From positions 186,001 through 250,000 of the forward strand of contig SVOW01000002.1 of the NCBI GenBank assembly GCA_015066175.1: a DNA stretch of 64,000 bases, written 5' to 3'. A program made the translations under genes and the position numbers. This DNA comes from Oscillospiraceae bacterium. GTDB lineage: Bacteria; Bacillota; Clostridia; Oscillospirales; Acutalibacteraceae. Under the pieces are notes generated by a model, which was not told where the DNA came from, did no database searches, and saw only the letters and a program-made list of their open reading frames with translations. The number at the start of each line of letters is the position of its first letter. Within the stretch, counting starts at the first letter, position 1. Below are positions 26,260 through 35,252 of this stretch, in pieces.

Positions 26260-26809
26260 GACATTACTTAAAACTATAGATGATCTTCTGAAAGATGAAG
26301 GAAAAATTATAATCGCTATTGAAGGCGGTTGCACATCAGGAAAAACAACACTAGCAAAGAAGCTAAAGGAATACTATGACGCAAATGTAATTCATATGGA
26401 TGATTTTTTTCTTCCGTTTGAAATGAGAACACCGGAAAGAATGAAAGAAATCGGCGGAAATATTGATTACGAGAGATTCAAAAAGGAAGTTGCAGATAAT
26501 ATTCTTAAGAATGAAAGTTTTACTTACGGTGTATTTGACTGCTCAATCGGAAAAGTTAACAAAACAGTTAACGTTAAATATAAAAAGATTAATATTATTG
26601 AAGGTGTTTATTCGCTTCATCCAAATTATGAGCATATTTATAATATGAAAATTTTTCTAAAAATTGATGAACAAAAGCAGATTGAAAGACTTAAAATAAG
26701 AAGTCCTGAAAAGTTGGAAAGATTTATCAATGAATGGATTCCGAAAGAAAATGATTATTTCAAGAAGTTCAGAATTGAAGAAAAGTGCGATTTGATATTC
26801 AAAACCTGA
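26252..26809 (+). CDS. Uridine kinase/phosphoribulokinase-like small-molecule kinase
   Basis: P-loop kinase of 185 residues. Walker A is EGGCTSGKTTLAKK (residues 25-38); VIHMDDFFLPFEMR gives the acidic pair typical of the uridine kinase/nicotinamide riboside kinase/pantothenate kinase group; INIIEGVYSLHP is the Walker B-like strand, and KIRSPEK the lid with arginine. It overlaps the S-component gene by eight bases and uses a ribosome site inside it. The likely role is to trap the imported compound by phosphorylation; a nucleoside-like vitamin such as nicotinamide riboside, or pantothenate, would fit, but this is inference. Confidence 0.8.
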   Translation: MDKTLLKTIDDLLKDEGKIIIAIEGGCTSGKTTLAKKLKEYYDANVIHMDDFFLPFEMRTPERMKEIGGNIDYERFKKEVADNILKNESFTYGVFDCSIGKVNKTVNVKYKKINIIEGVYSLHPNYEHIYNMKIFLKIDEQKQIERLKIRSPEKLERFINEWIPKENDYFKKFRIEEKCDLIFKT

Positions 26810-26844
26810 CAATAAAAGATTTTTAAGTTTTTTTGAAATTACTA

Positions 26845-26873
26845 TTGATTTTTTTGACATAATAAACTATAAT
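26845..26873 (+). promoter_or_regulatory. Promoter of tRNA-Leu
   Basis: TTGATT (26845-26850), 17 bases, TATAAT (26868-26873), about 15 bases before the mature 5' end. A TTGACA at 26854 is too close to that -10. Confidence 0.6.
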
Positions 26874-26887
26874 GTATTAGTAATTTC

Positions 26888-26974
26888 GCCGGAATGATGG
26901 AATTGGCAGACGTGCTGGACTCAAAATCCAGTGGTAGCGATACCGTGCGGGTTCGACCCCCGCTTCCGGCACCA
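26888..26974 (+). tRNA. tRNA-Leu (anticodon CAA)
   Basis: Acceptor GCCGGAA pairs with TTCCGGC; the anticodon stem CTGGA/TCCAG holds a CTCAAAA loop with anticodon CAA, reading UUG. The long variable arm is typical of class II tRNA-Leu, the T arm has GTTCGACC, and CCA is encoded at 26972-26974. Confidence 0.96.
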
Positions 26975-26977
26975 AAA

Positions 26978-27012
26978 AAATCCTGATAACTGATTGTTAT
27001 CAGGATTTTTTA
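26978..27012 (+). terminator. Terminator after tRNA-Leu, also usable by the convergent ABC operon
   Basis: AAATCCTGATAAC and GTTATCAGGATTT pair over 13 bases with a five-base loop. TTTT follows on the plus strand and a U run (complement of the preceding A run) on the minus strand, so it can act in both directions. Confidence 0.85.
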
Positions 27013-27014
27013 TT

Positions 27015-28811
27015 TTATAAATTTTCATTATACTTTTCTGCCTGAAGTGTAAACATTTCTGCGTATTTACCGCCGAGTTTCATTAATTCTTCGTGACTTC
27101 CGCTTTCGATAATTTTTCCTTTTTCCATCATAAAGATTCTATCAGCGTGTCTTGTTGTTGAAAGTCTGTGTGAAATGAATATAACAGTTTTCTCCTCGGA
27201 TGCCTGCATCATTGTCCGGTTCAGTTCATATTCAGACATCGGGTCAAGATTAGCAGAAGGTTCATCAAGAATAATGAACGGACATTTCTTGTAAAACGCT
27301 CTTGCAATAGCAATTTTCTGCTGTTCACCGCCGGATAACATCATACCGTTATCATCGAATTCACGAAGCAAAATTGTATTAACGCCATCAGGTAATTCTT
27401 TATTAAATCCGGCAGCTTTAAGGGCTTTTAAAACTCTTTCTTCATCAAAGTCTTTTTCAAGTGCAACATTTTCACCAATTGTAGCAGAGAAAATCTGAAA
27501 ATCCTGAAAAACAGCAGAAAAACGCTCTCTGTGTGATTCGACAGTAACATCCCTGATATCTGTGTCGCCTATTTTAATCGAACCGTCAGTCACATCGTAA
27601 AGACGCAGAAGCAGATTTGTAAGAGTTGTTTTACCTGCACCATTATATCCTACGAGTGCAATTTTTTCATATGGTTTAATTTCAATATTGATATTTTCAA
27701 GCGCATATTTTTCACTGCCCTCATATCTAAATGAAATATCATTAATTCTGATTGTTTCAGGTTTGTCGCAAACAGCAACACTATCTCCGTCAATAATATC
27801 TGATTCAGCAGCAAGAAAAACTCTGTATTTTTCAATCATTTTTGCACGCTCAGTAAAGGTTCTGATTGAATAAACAGTAAGATATAATATGGATGCACCA
27901 ATCTGTACTGCACCATTAAAAGCAGCTACAAAGTCACTTGCATCGAGTTTTCCTGTAACTAAAGTCTGATAACCGATGTATGCAGTAAGAGCAAGCATAA
28001 AGCCTATAACCTGAATGCCTGTTTCCTGAGCAAAAAATCCCCATTCAATTTTTTTAAGAAATTTCCCTTCAGTTCTGTAAGTATCTTCAACACTTTCGTC
28101 AAATCTTTTAAGTAGGAGATTTTTTATGCCACTTGTTCTTATTTCTCCGGCATAATCCTGCAAATAAAAAAGACGCGCAAAATAATCACTTTTTCTTTCT
28201 TTTTCGACAATTGCTTCACGACGTTTCATTTGCAGATTGCCAAGATATCTGCCGAGAGGTACAAAACCAAAAACAAATATAAAAACAATCAAAAGGCAAA
28301 TGGGGTCAATGGTAAGCATAACAGCACTGATTGAAAGGAATGAAATTATCTGTGCTACATAGTGTCTTATATTTTCAAGAAAAGACTGAATGTTTTCAGA
28401 AGAAGTCTGCACTGCGAGAATAAAATCGCCGTAGAACGACGGATTATCGTATTTAGCCAAGTCAAGTTCAATAGCTTTATTATAAAGCTTTGAGTGTATT
28501 CCGAGATACATTTTTTCACGTTCTCTGTGTCCGTACAATTCATAAAAGGCACTTGAAAAAATCCTTGCGAGAATCAGAACACCGACCATTAATGCAACAC
28601 CGGCAATAATTTTTTTCGAATCAGCACCGTTCTGCACTTCGTCTATAACAAATTTTATACCAATTACAGATATGAGTTTTCCTGGAAGAATGGTGATAAT
28701 TTCCTCGAAAATTTCACCAAGAACAAGTCCGGGAGAAATCGAAAACATCAAGCGTAGCATATACCATGAATTTGAGAGGATTCCGTGATTTTCATTTTTT
28801 GTTTTCTTCAT
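27015..28811 (-). CDS. ABC exporter half-transporter (membrane plus ATPase)
   Basis: A 598-residue type IV ABC protein: six transmembrane helices in residues about 20-315 and a C-terminal ATPase with GYNGAGKTTL (Walker A), LSGGEQQKIAIARAF (signature), FIILDEPSAN (Walker B with the catalytic Glu) and an H-loop in FISHRLST. The start is ATG 28811, nine bases after GAGGAGG; the frame extends further only into the upstream gene. It lies one base after the stop of the paired half-transporter at 28813, with which it probably forms a heterodimer. Both ATP sites look intact. The cargo is unknown; peptide, lipid or drug are all possible. Confidence 0.88.
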   Translation of the reverse strand: MKKTKNENHGILSNSWYMLRLMFSISPGLVLGEIFEEIITILPGKLISVIGIKFVIDEVQNGADSKKIIAGVALMVGVLILARIFSSAFYELYGHREREKMYLGIHSKLYNKAIELDLAKYDNPSFYGDFILAVQTSSENIQSFLENIRHYVAQIISFLSISAVMLTIDPICLLIVFIFVFGFVPLGRYLGNLQMKRREAIVEKERKSDYFARLFYLQDYAGEIRTSGIKNLLLKRFDESVEDTYRTEGKFLKKIEWGFFAQETGIQVIGFMLALTAYIGYQTLVTGKLDASDFVAAFNGAVQIGASILYLTVYSIRTFTERAKMIEKYRVFLAAESDIIDGDSVAVCDKPETIRINDISFRYEGSEKYALENINIEIKPYEKIALVGYNGAGKTTLTNLLLRLYDVTDGSIKIGDTDIRDVTVESHRERFSAVFQDFQIFSATIGENVALEKDFDEERVLKALKAAGFNKELPDGVNTILLREFDDNGMMLSGGEQQKIAIARAFYKKCPFIILDEPSANLDPMSEYELNRTMMQASEEKTVIFISHRLSTTRHADRIFMMEKGKIIESGSHEELMKLGGKYAEMFTLQAEKYNENL

Positions 28812-28812
28812 T

Positions 28813-30636
28813 TCACTCAACCTCCTCACTGTAGCTGGATGCCTGCATAGTGAACATTTCAGCATATATTCCGTCCTTATTCATCAGCTCATCATGAGTA
28901 CCCGATTCAAGAATAGTTCCGTTGCCGAAAACAAATATTTTATTCGACAAAGCAGCGCTTGAAAGTCTGTGAGAAATAAAAATAACACTTTTGTTTTCAG
29001 TTTCAGCAATAATACTTTCATACATTTTATATTCAGCTATCGGGTCAAGCGCAGATGAAGGTTCATCGAGAATAGCAAGATTATAGTCTTTGGCAAACAT
29101 TCTTGCTGCAGCGATTTTTTGCTGTTCACCACCTGAAAGTCCTGTGCCTCTATCATCAAATTCTCTTGTTATCACCGTATTACCTTTTAAAGGAAGTTTT
29201 GAGATTTTATCATAAACACCGCTCTTTTTGAGAGATGTTTTAGAAATCATAGCGTCCTCGTTATTTTCAACTTCGTGGCAAAGAACATTTTCATCAACGG
29301 ATAATGCGTAAACTTTGTAGTTCTGAAAAACTGTTGCAAGGCGTCTTCTTAATGAATTAATATCGTATTCAAGAATATTTACACCATTGTAGAGAATTTC
29401 GCCTTCAGTCGGGTCGTAAAAACGAAGAAGTAACTTTACAAAGGTTGTTTTGCCTGCACCATTGTGGCCTACGATAGCTACTCTGTCTTCTTTATTGATT
29501 TTTAATGAAACATTTTTCAGTGAATGTTTATCGCTTGAAGGATAGCCGAAAGAAACATTTTTAAATTCAATTGATTCAAATTCTCCTGCTACTTTTTCGC
29601 CACCTGAAACTGTGGGTTCAAAATCAAAGAATTCTTTAAGGTATCCGAAATATAGAGAAACTTTCTGCGTGTTTGAAGCGCAGGAAATGCACTCGTTTAT
29701 AACTGAATTAAGATTGCCTACGGCAGTCATTACAACAGAAAAGTCTGCAAGTGCAAGATTCTTTTTCACAGCATATCTGTAACATGTGTAAAGATATGTT
29801 GCGGCTATAGGGAAAGCTTCACTGAATGCACTTACGATGAAATCGATAACAGCAACCCTTATACCATACTTCTTTATAATAGCTCTGTTATTTTCGACCG
29901 CTCTTTTCATTTTTTGATACATCACGCCGAAAATGTCAGATGTCCGCATATCTTTAGCAAAATCACGCAGAAATACCGTTCTCTGAACATAAGATTTTTC
30001 TCTTGTGTTAGGAGTCATTTCTTTATCTTTCTGAATTTCAAGCCTGTTTTTATATCCGAGAACAAAAAATACAATCAACAACATTGACATAATAAGTAGA
30101 ATCCACGGGTCTATCGAAATGATATAAACCAACAGAAAAATACCTGTAATCACGCTTGAAATAAAGCGTGCTACATTATAACAAAAATCAATGTATCTTT
30201 TGTTTGTAACTATTTCTGTAGCTCGTGTATATTTGTCATAGAATTCGGGATTTTCGTAACACTCAATGTCTACCCTGCCCGCCTGAGTGAAAATTCTTTT
30301 ATTCAAAGAATGATACACTTTTCTGTAACACAATGTAACATAATAATCACTGAAAATTTCCAATGCTTTTGCGATTATGCCTGAAAAAACAAATATACCT
30401 ACCATTATCATATATTCTTTATAGGTGGATTTTTTTTCAATCAGACCAAGCAAAACCCGCAAAAATAATATCTGCTGAATGAAATTTGCAAAAAACCAAT
30501 ATGCCGTCTGCGTCAGTGTCATCATAGGAATAGCCATCGGCGATGCTTTCGAGATAACTCTGAATGCATAAGCAATATTCTTTAGTGTTTCAAAAGTTTT
30601 TTTATCTTTTTTATTATTTTTCTTCATTTTAATCAC
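28813..30636 (-). CDS. ABC exporter half-transporter, partner of the downstream gene
   Basis: A 607-residue membrane-plus-ATPase protein with Walker A GHNGAGKTTF, signature LSGGEQQKIAAARMF, Walker B LAILDEPSSAL and H-loop FISHRLSS. It is about as similar in layout to its neighbour as paralogues in heterodimeric exporters usually are. The start is uncertain: GTG 30636 or ATG 30627 (MKKNNK), neither with a strong ribosome site. It follows the glycosyltransferase by 12 bases, so all three genes form one unit from the promoter at 31774-31802. The catalytic Glu is present in both partners, unlike many heterodimers with a degenerate site. Confidence 0.87.
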   Translation of the reverse strand: MIKMKKNNKKDKKTFETLKNIAYAFRVISKASPMAIPMMTLTQTAYWFFANFIQQILFLRVLLGLIEKKSTYKEYMIMVGIFVFSGIIAKALEIFSDYYVTLCYRKVYHSLNKRIFTQAGRVDIECYENPEFYDKYTRATEIVTNKRYIDFCYNVARFISSVITGIFLLVYIISIDPWILLIMSMLLIVFFVLGYKNRLEIQKDKEMTPNTREKSYVQRTVFLRDFAKDMRTSDIFGVMYQKMKRAVENNRAIIKKYGIRVAVIDFIVSAFSEAFPIAATYLYTCYRYAVKKNLALADFSVVMTAVGNLNSVINECISCASNTQKVSLYFGYLKEFFDFEPTVSGGEKVAGEFESIEFKNVSFGYPSSDKHSLKNVSLKINKEDRVAIVGHNGAGKTTFVKLLLRFYDPTEGEILYNGVNILEYDINSLRRRLATVFQNYKVYALSVDENVLCHEVENNEDAMISKTSLKKSGVYDKISKLPLKGNTVITREFDDRGTGLSGGEQQKIAAARMFAKDYNLAILDEPSSALDPIAEYKMYESIIAETENKSVIFISHRLSSAALSNKIFVFGNGTILESGTHDELMNKDGIYAEMFTMQASSYSEEVE

Positions 30637-30648
30637 TTGCCAAAAAAA

Positions 30649-31743
30649 TTATCTGTCAAAAATTTTATCGTAATATGCTTCAATAACAATGTTTCTGTCA
30701 TAGTTTTCTTCAACAAATTTTCTACCTTTTCTGCCCATTTCAACTTTATCTTCATAAGGCATTTCAATAAACTGTTCAAGAGCACGTACTAAATCATCAA
30801 CATCTTTTACATTAAAGCCGATACCCGTTTCGCCCTCAATATATGTTTCTTTACAGCCTGTAACACGTGTTGCAAGTACAGGTCTTGCACAAGCAGAGCC
30901 TTCAAGAAGCACATTTGCAATACCTTCGTGATATGACGGCAGAATGTTAGCCCAGCCCTGTTTTACATAAGGGTGAATATCATTCTGTGAGCCGTGATAT
31001 TTGATAATACCTTTTTCGTCAAGTTCTTTTATGTATTCGGGGTCCACATCTTCTTCAAGAGGACCTATCACATCAAAAATAACGTCGGGATATTTCTCTT
31101 TGATTATTTTAGCAGCATCAAAAAGTTCAAATGAACCCTTGTCTCGCATAACACGGCTTACAAAAACAATCCTGATTGGTGAGTTCTCATCAGGATATTC
31201 TTCTGCACAATGATAAGTGAGATTTACACCTGAGCCGGGAATGATTGAACTATTGTTTTCATTGATAATACCGGCATTTTTAAACAAATCATAATTGGGT
31301 TGATTCTGAAAAAATGTGTGGTGATTTTTTCTCAGGCCTGCTTTATAAAGTGTCATTGTCAGTTTACTGAGAAGTCCTCCGTTTGCAATAGAAGTGCCGA
31401 GACCCGTAACATTAGAAATACACTTGTTTTTTGTCAGTCCGCAGGCAAGGCTTCCGTATATATTCGCTTTGATTGTGTATGTCAGGACTGCGTCAGGTTT
31501 GAGTTTTTTCAGCGTTTTGATATAAGAAAGGATAAGTTTTAAATCCGCTATAGGGTTTGTACCTCTGCGGTCAACTTTCGTAGGAATAATTTTGCAACCC
31601 ATTTCTTCAAAAAGTTTATTATCTTCACTTTCTGAAATAGCTAGGTATACTTCATTTCCCTCTTTTATAAGACGCTCCATAAGTTCCCTGCGGTAATAAT
31701 ATAAACCGGTAAAACCATGTGCAAGAAATAAAATTTTCTTCAA
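30649..31743 (-). CDS. Glycosyltransferase family 4
   Basis: GT-B fold glycosyltransferase of 364 residues, retaining type by family. The N-terminal half begins KKILFLAHGFTGLYYYRREL; the C-terminal donor domain has IRIVFVSRVMRDKGSFEL, the LPSYHEGIANVLLEGSACARPVLAT block with the conserved EX7E glutamates, and a terminal helix. The start is TTG 31743, eight bases after AAAGGG; a GTG at 31752 would overlap that site. It heads an operon with two ABC half-transporters, which suggests that a glycan or glycosylated product is exported, but no acceptor gene is visible. Confidence 0.85.
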   Translation of the reverse strand: MKKILFLAHGFTGLYYYRRELMERLIKEGNEVYLAISESEDNKLFEEMGCKIIPTKVDRRGTNPIADLKLILSYIKTLKKLKPDAVLTYTIKANIYGSLACGLTKNKCISNVTGLGTSIANGGLLSKLTMTLYKAGLRKNHHTFFQNQPNYDLFKNAGIINENNSSIIPGSGVNLTYHCAEEYPDENSPIRIVFVSRVMRDKGSFELFDAAKIIKEKYPDVIFDVIGPLEEDVDPEYIKELDEKGIIKYHGSQNDIHPYVKQGWANILPSYHEGIANVLLEGSACARPVLATRVTGCKETYIEGETGIGFNVKDVDDLVRALEQFIEMPYEDKVEMGRKGRKFVEENYDRNIVIEAYYDKIFDR

Positions 31744-31773
31744 AAAAATCACCCTTTGTTACTTAATCATTTA

Positions 31774-31802
31774 ATTGTATCATTATTTATTTTCAAAGTC
31801 AA
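31774..31802 (-). promoter_or_regulatory. Promoter of the glycosyltransferase/ABC operon
   Basis: TTGACT (31802-31797), 17 bases, TACAAT (31779-31774) on the minus strand; back-to-back with the promoter at 31815. Confidence 0.75.
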
Positions 31803-31814
31803 CACAGTCTTATC

Positions 31815-31843
31815 TTGACTTTATTTTTCAGATATTTTATAAT
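31815..31843 (+). promoter_or_regulatory. Promoter of the CLC gene
   Basis: TTGACT (31815-31820), 17 bases, TATAAT (31838-31843). The leader of about 25 bases is too short for a fluoride riboswitch. Confidence 0.75.
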
Positions 31844-31874
31844 TTTACGGATGTAATCTTAGGGGTGTAAATCA

Positions 31875-33140
31875 ATGTTAAAAAACAAAATAAATTGTTC
31901 TGATTTCAAGAAAATTTTCAATAATCCTGTTGCATTTTTGAAATGGGTGCTAATATCAGTCGCCGTAGGTTTCATTGTTGGCGCCGTTGGTGTTGCTTTT
32001 CATTTTGCAGTTGATTTTGCAACTGAAATAAGAACTGAGCATCCGTGGATAATTTATTTTCTCCCCGTTGGCGGACTTGTGATTGTGCTGATTTATAAAC
32101 TGTGTAAAAAGGAAAACAACAAGGGGACAAATGATATTATTCTCGCAGTAAGAGAAAACAAAACTCTTTCAATTCTGATTGCTCCTCTGATCTTTATTTC
32201 AAGCACAATTACTCACCTTTTCGGCGGTTCATCAGGCAGGGAAGGTGCAGCACTGCAATTAGGTGGTTCAATAGCCTTTTCGTTAGGTAAACTTTTCAGA
32301 CTTGATGAAAAAGACCACAAGATTATTGTTATGTGCGGAATGAGTGCTGCGTTTGCTGCATTGTTCGGTACACCAGTATCTGCAGCAATTTTTTCACTTG
32401 AAATTACAAGTGTGGGAATAATGCATTTTTCAGCACTTGTTCCTTGCACTGTTTCTGCAATCGTCGGAACAAAACTTGCTGAATTATTCGGAATAATACC
32501 AACACATTTTGAGTTAAGCGGACTTCCTGATTTCAGCATTTTATCTTTATTGAAAGTAGGCGGTCTTGCGGTTCTTTGTGCAATACTGAGCATCTGGTTT
32601 TGCACAATGATGCATAAATCAGAAAAAATGTATTCACGTTTCCTGAAAAACAGATATTTGCGAATTGCTGCAGGCGGCGCAATAGTAGTTCTTTTTACAT
32701 TATTAGTCGGTAGTTACGATTACAATGGTGCAGGTATGGACATAGTCGAAAAGGCAATTTCGGGAACTGCAAAAAATGAGGCTTTCCTTGTAAAAATGTT
32801 ATTCACAGCATTAACTCTGAGTGCAGGATATAAAGGTGGAGAAATTGTGCCTGTATTCTTCACAGGTGCAACTTTCGGTAATGTTGCCGGCAAGCTTCTG
32901 CGACTCTCCCCTTCTTTTGGTGCAGGAATCGGGCTTGTTTCACTTTTCTGCGGTGTCACAAACTGTCCGATTACTTCGATAATTCTCAGCGTTGAGCTTT
33001 TCGGTGCAGAAGGAATTATATATTTCTTGCTTTCTTGTGCAATAAGTTACATGCTTTCAGGAAACAGTAGTCTGTATCACGACCAGAAAATTATTTATTC
33101 AAAATTTACATATGAAATAATTGACAAAAAAACTCAATAA
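31875..33140 (+). CDS. CLC-family anion transporter, probably fluoride (CLC-F) type
   Basis: Dimeric two-fold pseudo-symmetric anion transporter of 421 residues with many hydrophobic segments. The gating glutamate is in GGSSGREGAALQLG near residue 120. The first selectivity motif GSGIP of chloride CLCs is replaced by KGTNDII, and the GxFxP motif by GGEIVP within KGGEIVPVFFTGATFGN. These substitutions match my memory of the fluoride/proton antiporter branch rather than ClcA. It would expel fluoride from the cytoplasm. Chloride exchange is the alternative. It stands alone from its own promoter. Confidence 0.82.
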   Translation: MLKNKINCSDFKKIFNNPVAFLKWVLISVAVGFIVGAVGVAFHFAVDFATEIRTEHPWIIYFLPVGGLVIVLIYKLCKKENNKGTNDIILAVRENKTLSILIAPLIFISSTITHLFGGSSGREGAALQLGGSIAFSLGKLFRLDEKDHKIIVMCGMSAAFAALFGTPVSAAIFSLEITSVGIMHFSALVPCTVSAIVGTKLAELFGIIPTHFELSGLPDFSILSLLKVGGLAVLCAILSIWFCTMMHKSEKMYSRFLKNRYLRIAAGGAIVVLFTLLVGSYDYNGAGMDIVEKAISGTAKNEAFLVKMLFTALTLSAGYKGGEIVPVFFTGATFGNVAGKLLRLSPSFGAGIGLVSLFCGVTNCPITSIILSVELFGAEGIIYFLLSCAISYMLSGNSSLYHDQKIIYSKFTYEIIDKKTQ

Positions 33141-33214
33141 AATGTGATAATATTATTGAAATCCACGATATAATGTGGTATGATTGTAAAAAAGCACAGA
33201 AAGCAGATGATATT

Positions 33215-34048
33215 ATGAAAAAATTTCCTGTTGCTCTTCAACTTTATTCTGTAAGAGATAATATGGCAGAAGATTTTGAAGGCACACTTAAAAAGGTTAA
33301 AGAATTAGGTTATGACGGTGTTGAATTTGCAGGTCTCTTTGATAAAACACCTGATGAAGTGAAAGCACTAGTTGATGAAATCGGTCTTACTCCCATTTCT
33401 GCTCACGTACCCTACGCTGATATGGTTGAAGACACAGAAAATGTACTTTCAGGATACGCAAAAATCGGTTGCAAATATGTTGTAGTGCCCTATATGACAG
33501 AAGAATACCGCCCCGGTGCTGAAAAATTTGATGAACTCATTGAGGGTATCAAAAAAATCGGCACTAAGGCAAAAGAGCTGGGTATGACACTTCTCTACCA
33601 CAACCACGATTTTGAATTTGTAAAAATCGGTGAAGAATATGGTCTTGATGTGCTTTATGCATCAGTTGACGAAGAAATTTTCAAAACTGAACTTGACACT
33701 TGTTGGGTTAATGTAGGTGGTGAAAATCCTGCAGAATATATTCTCAAATATTCAGGCAGAAGCCCTGTTGTTCATCTTAAAGACTTTGTTATCAACGGTG
33801 AACAGAAAGGTTCACTCTATAAACTCATCGGTATTGATGATGAAGAAGCATCTGACAACTCAGAAGAAGGCTTTGCTTTCAGACCTGTTGGTTACGGTTG
33901 TCAGGACTTTGGTGCAATCCTTGAAGCAAGCGAAAAAGCAGGTGCTGAATGGGTCGTTGTTGAGCAGGACGAAGCTACAATGGGCAAAACTCCCATTGAA
34001 AGTGCTGAAATGAGCCGTAATTATCTCAAAGATAATTTTGGTATATAA
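33215..34048 (+). CDS. Sugar phosphate isomerase/epimerase (xylose isomerase-like TIM barrel)
   Basis: Cytoplasmic 277-residue enzyme of the AP endonuclease 2 superfamily. It starts FPVALQLYSVRDNMAEDFEG and has the metal-site pieces YDGVEFAG, LLYHNHDFEF, a Glu in the TELDTCWV region and VVEQDEA at the C-terminus. Such proteins isomerise or epimerise sugars, keto-sugars or inositols. The start is ATG 33215; upstream in-frame codons overlap the -10-like TATAAT at 33169. It is followed after 33 bases by a Gfo/Idh/MocA dehydrogenase, a common pairing for oxidation and epimerisation of cyclitols or glycosides. Substrate not determinable. Confidence 0.85.
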   Translation: MKKFPVALQLYSVRDNMAEDFEGTLKKVKELGYDGVEFAGLFDKTPDEVKALVDEIGLTPISAHVPYADMVEDTENVLSGYAKIGCKYVVVPYMTEEYRPGAEKFDELIEGIKKIGTKAKELGMTLLYHNHDFEFVKIGEEYGLDVLYASVDEEIFKTELDTCWVNVGGENPAEYILKYSGRSPVVHLKDFVINGEQKGSLYKLIGIDDEEASDNSEEGFAFRPVGYGCQDFGAILEASEKAGAEWVVVEQDEATMGKTPIESAEMSRNYLKDNFGI

Positions 34049-34081
34049 CTTAAATCCTTATTAAAAGCGAGGTATATAAAA

Positions 34082-35233
34082 ATGGCAACAGAAGAAAAAG
34101 TAAACATTCTTGACGAATTCAAAGTTAAACACGAAAAGAATGAAATCGACACAAGCAAAAAGCTTAAAGTAGGTATCATCGGTACAGGCTGGATTGCAGA
34201 TGCTCATATGGAAGAATATCTCAAAATGCCTGATATCGAATTTGTAGGTGCTGCAGACCTTATCCCCGGCAAAGCAGATGCTTTCCTTGAAAAATGGGGC
34301 GTAAAAGGTGCAAGAACATACCTTTCACACAAAGAACTTCTTGATAACGAAGAACTTGACGCAGTAAGTGTTTGTACTTATAACGCAACACATGCTGAAT
34401 GTACAATCTATGCTCTTGAAAAAGGCGTTAACGTACTTCTTGAAAAACCCATGTGCGTTACAACTGAAGAAGCAGTTGCTATCTGCAAAGCTGAAAAAGC
34501 AAGCGGCAAAATCGTTTCTGTTGGCTTCCAGCCCAGATTTGACGAAAATATGAAAATGATTAAAGAAATCGTTGAATCAGGTGAACTTGGTGAAGTTTAC
34601 TACATTCAGACAGGCGGCGGCAGAAGACGCGGTATCCCCACTCCTTTCGGCACATCATTCATTGAAGAAAAAACTGCCGGTATCGGTGCACTCGGTGATA
34701 TCGGTTGCTATTCACTTGATATGCTCCTTAACGCTATCGGTTATCCCAAGCCACTTACAGTAACAGGTTATAAATCAGACTTCTTCGGCAAAGCTGATGA
34801 TTATGAACACAAAGATGTATTCGGTGTTGACGACTTTGCAGCAGCATTTGTTCGTCTTGAAGGCGGCATTATCCTTGATTTCCGTATTTCATGGGCAATG
34901 AATATGGACACTTGCGGTGACGCTCTTATCCTCGGTAAAAAAGCAGGTCTGAGAATCCCCTCAACAGAATGCTGGAACGGCTCAATCGGCGGTCCTCTTA
35001 AAATCTACCGCAACATCGGTTCAAGCGAAGTCTGCACAGAAATTCCAGAAAAGAACAATGACGGTGAAGGCAACTTCTATAAGAAAATCCGTTCATTCCT
35101 CGATGCAGTTAAAACAGGTGGTCCTGCTCCTGTTCCCACAAGCCAGATTCTTTACAACCAGGCTATTATCGACGGTATCTGCAAATCAGCAAACCTCGGC
35201 AGAGAAATCGAAATCGAAATTCCTGAAGTATAA
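34082..35233 (+). CDS. Gfo/Idh/MocA-family NAD(P)-dependent oxidoreductase
   Basis: 383-residue dehydrogenase with a Rossmann N-terminus (KVGIIGTGWIADAH at about residue 30), the LLEKPMCVT motif carrying the catalytic lysine, and the C-terminal GGLGDIG-like ALGDIGCYSLDML segment with the conserved Asp/His-region. About 28 residues of charged extension precede the Rossmann fold. Its codon use is narrow (CTT, AAA, GAA, GGT/GGC), much like ackA, which suggests strong expression. Co-transcribed with the sugar isomerase gene upstream and ended by a clear terminator. Acts on a sugar or inositol derivative by family; which one is unknown. Confidence 0.87.
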   Translation: MATEEKVNILDEFKVKHEKNEIDTSKKLKVGIIGTGWIADAHMEEYLKMPDIEFVGAADLIPGKADAFLEKWGVKGARTYLSHKELLDNEELDAVSVCTYNATHAECTIYALEKGVNVLLEKPMCVTTEEAVAICKAEKASGKIVSVGFQPRFDENMKMIKEIVESGELGEVYYIQTGGGRRRGIPTPFGTSFIEEKTAGIGALGDIGCYSLDMLLNAIGYPKPLTVTGYKSDFFGKADDYEHKDVFGVDDFAAAFVRLEGGIILDFRISWAMNMDTCGDALILGKKAGLRIPSTECWNGSIGGPLKIYRNIGSSEVCTEIPEKNNDGEGNFYKKIRSFLDAVKTGGPAPVPTSQILYNQAIIDGICKSANLGREIEIEIPEV

Positions 35234-35252
35234 TAAACAGAATAATAAAATC

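Noticed and set aside
31780..31874. Fluoride riboswitch upstream of the CLC gene
   Set aside because: The predicted leader is about 25 bases and lacks the conserved GGxGAUG core and pseudoknot.
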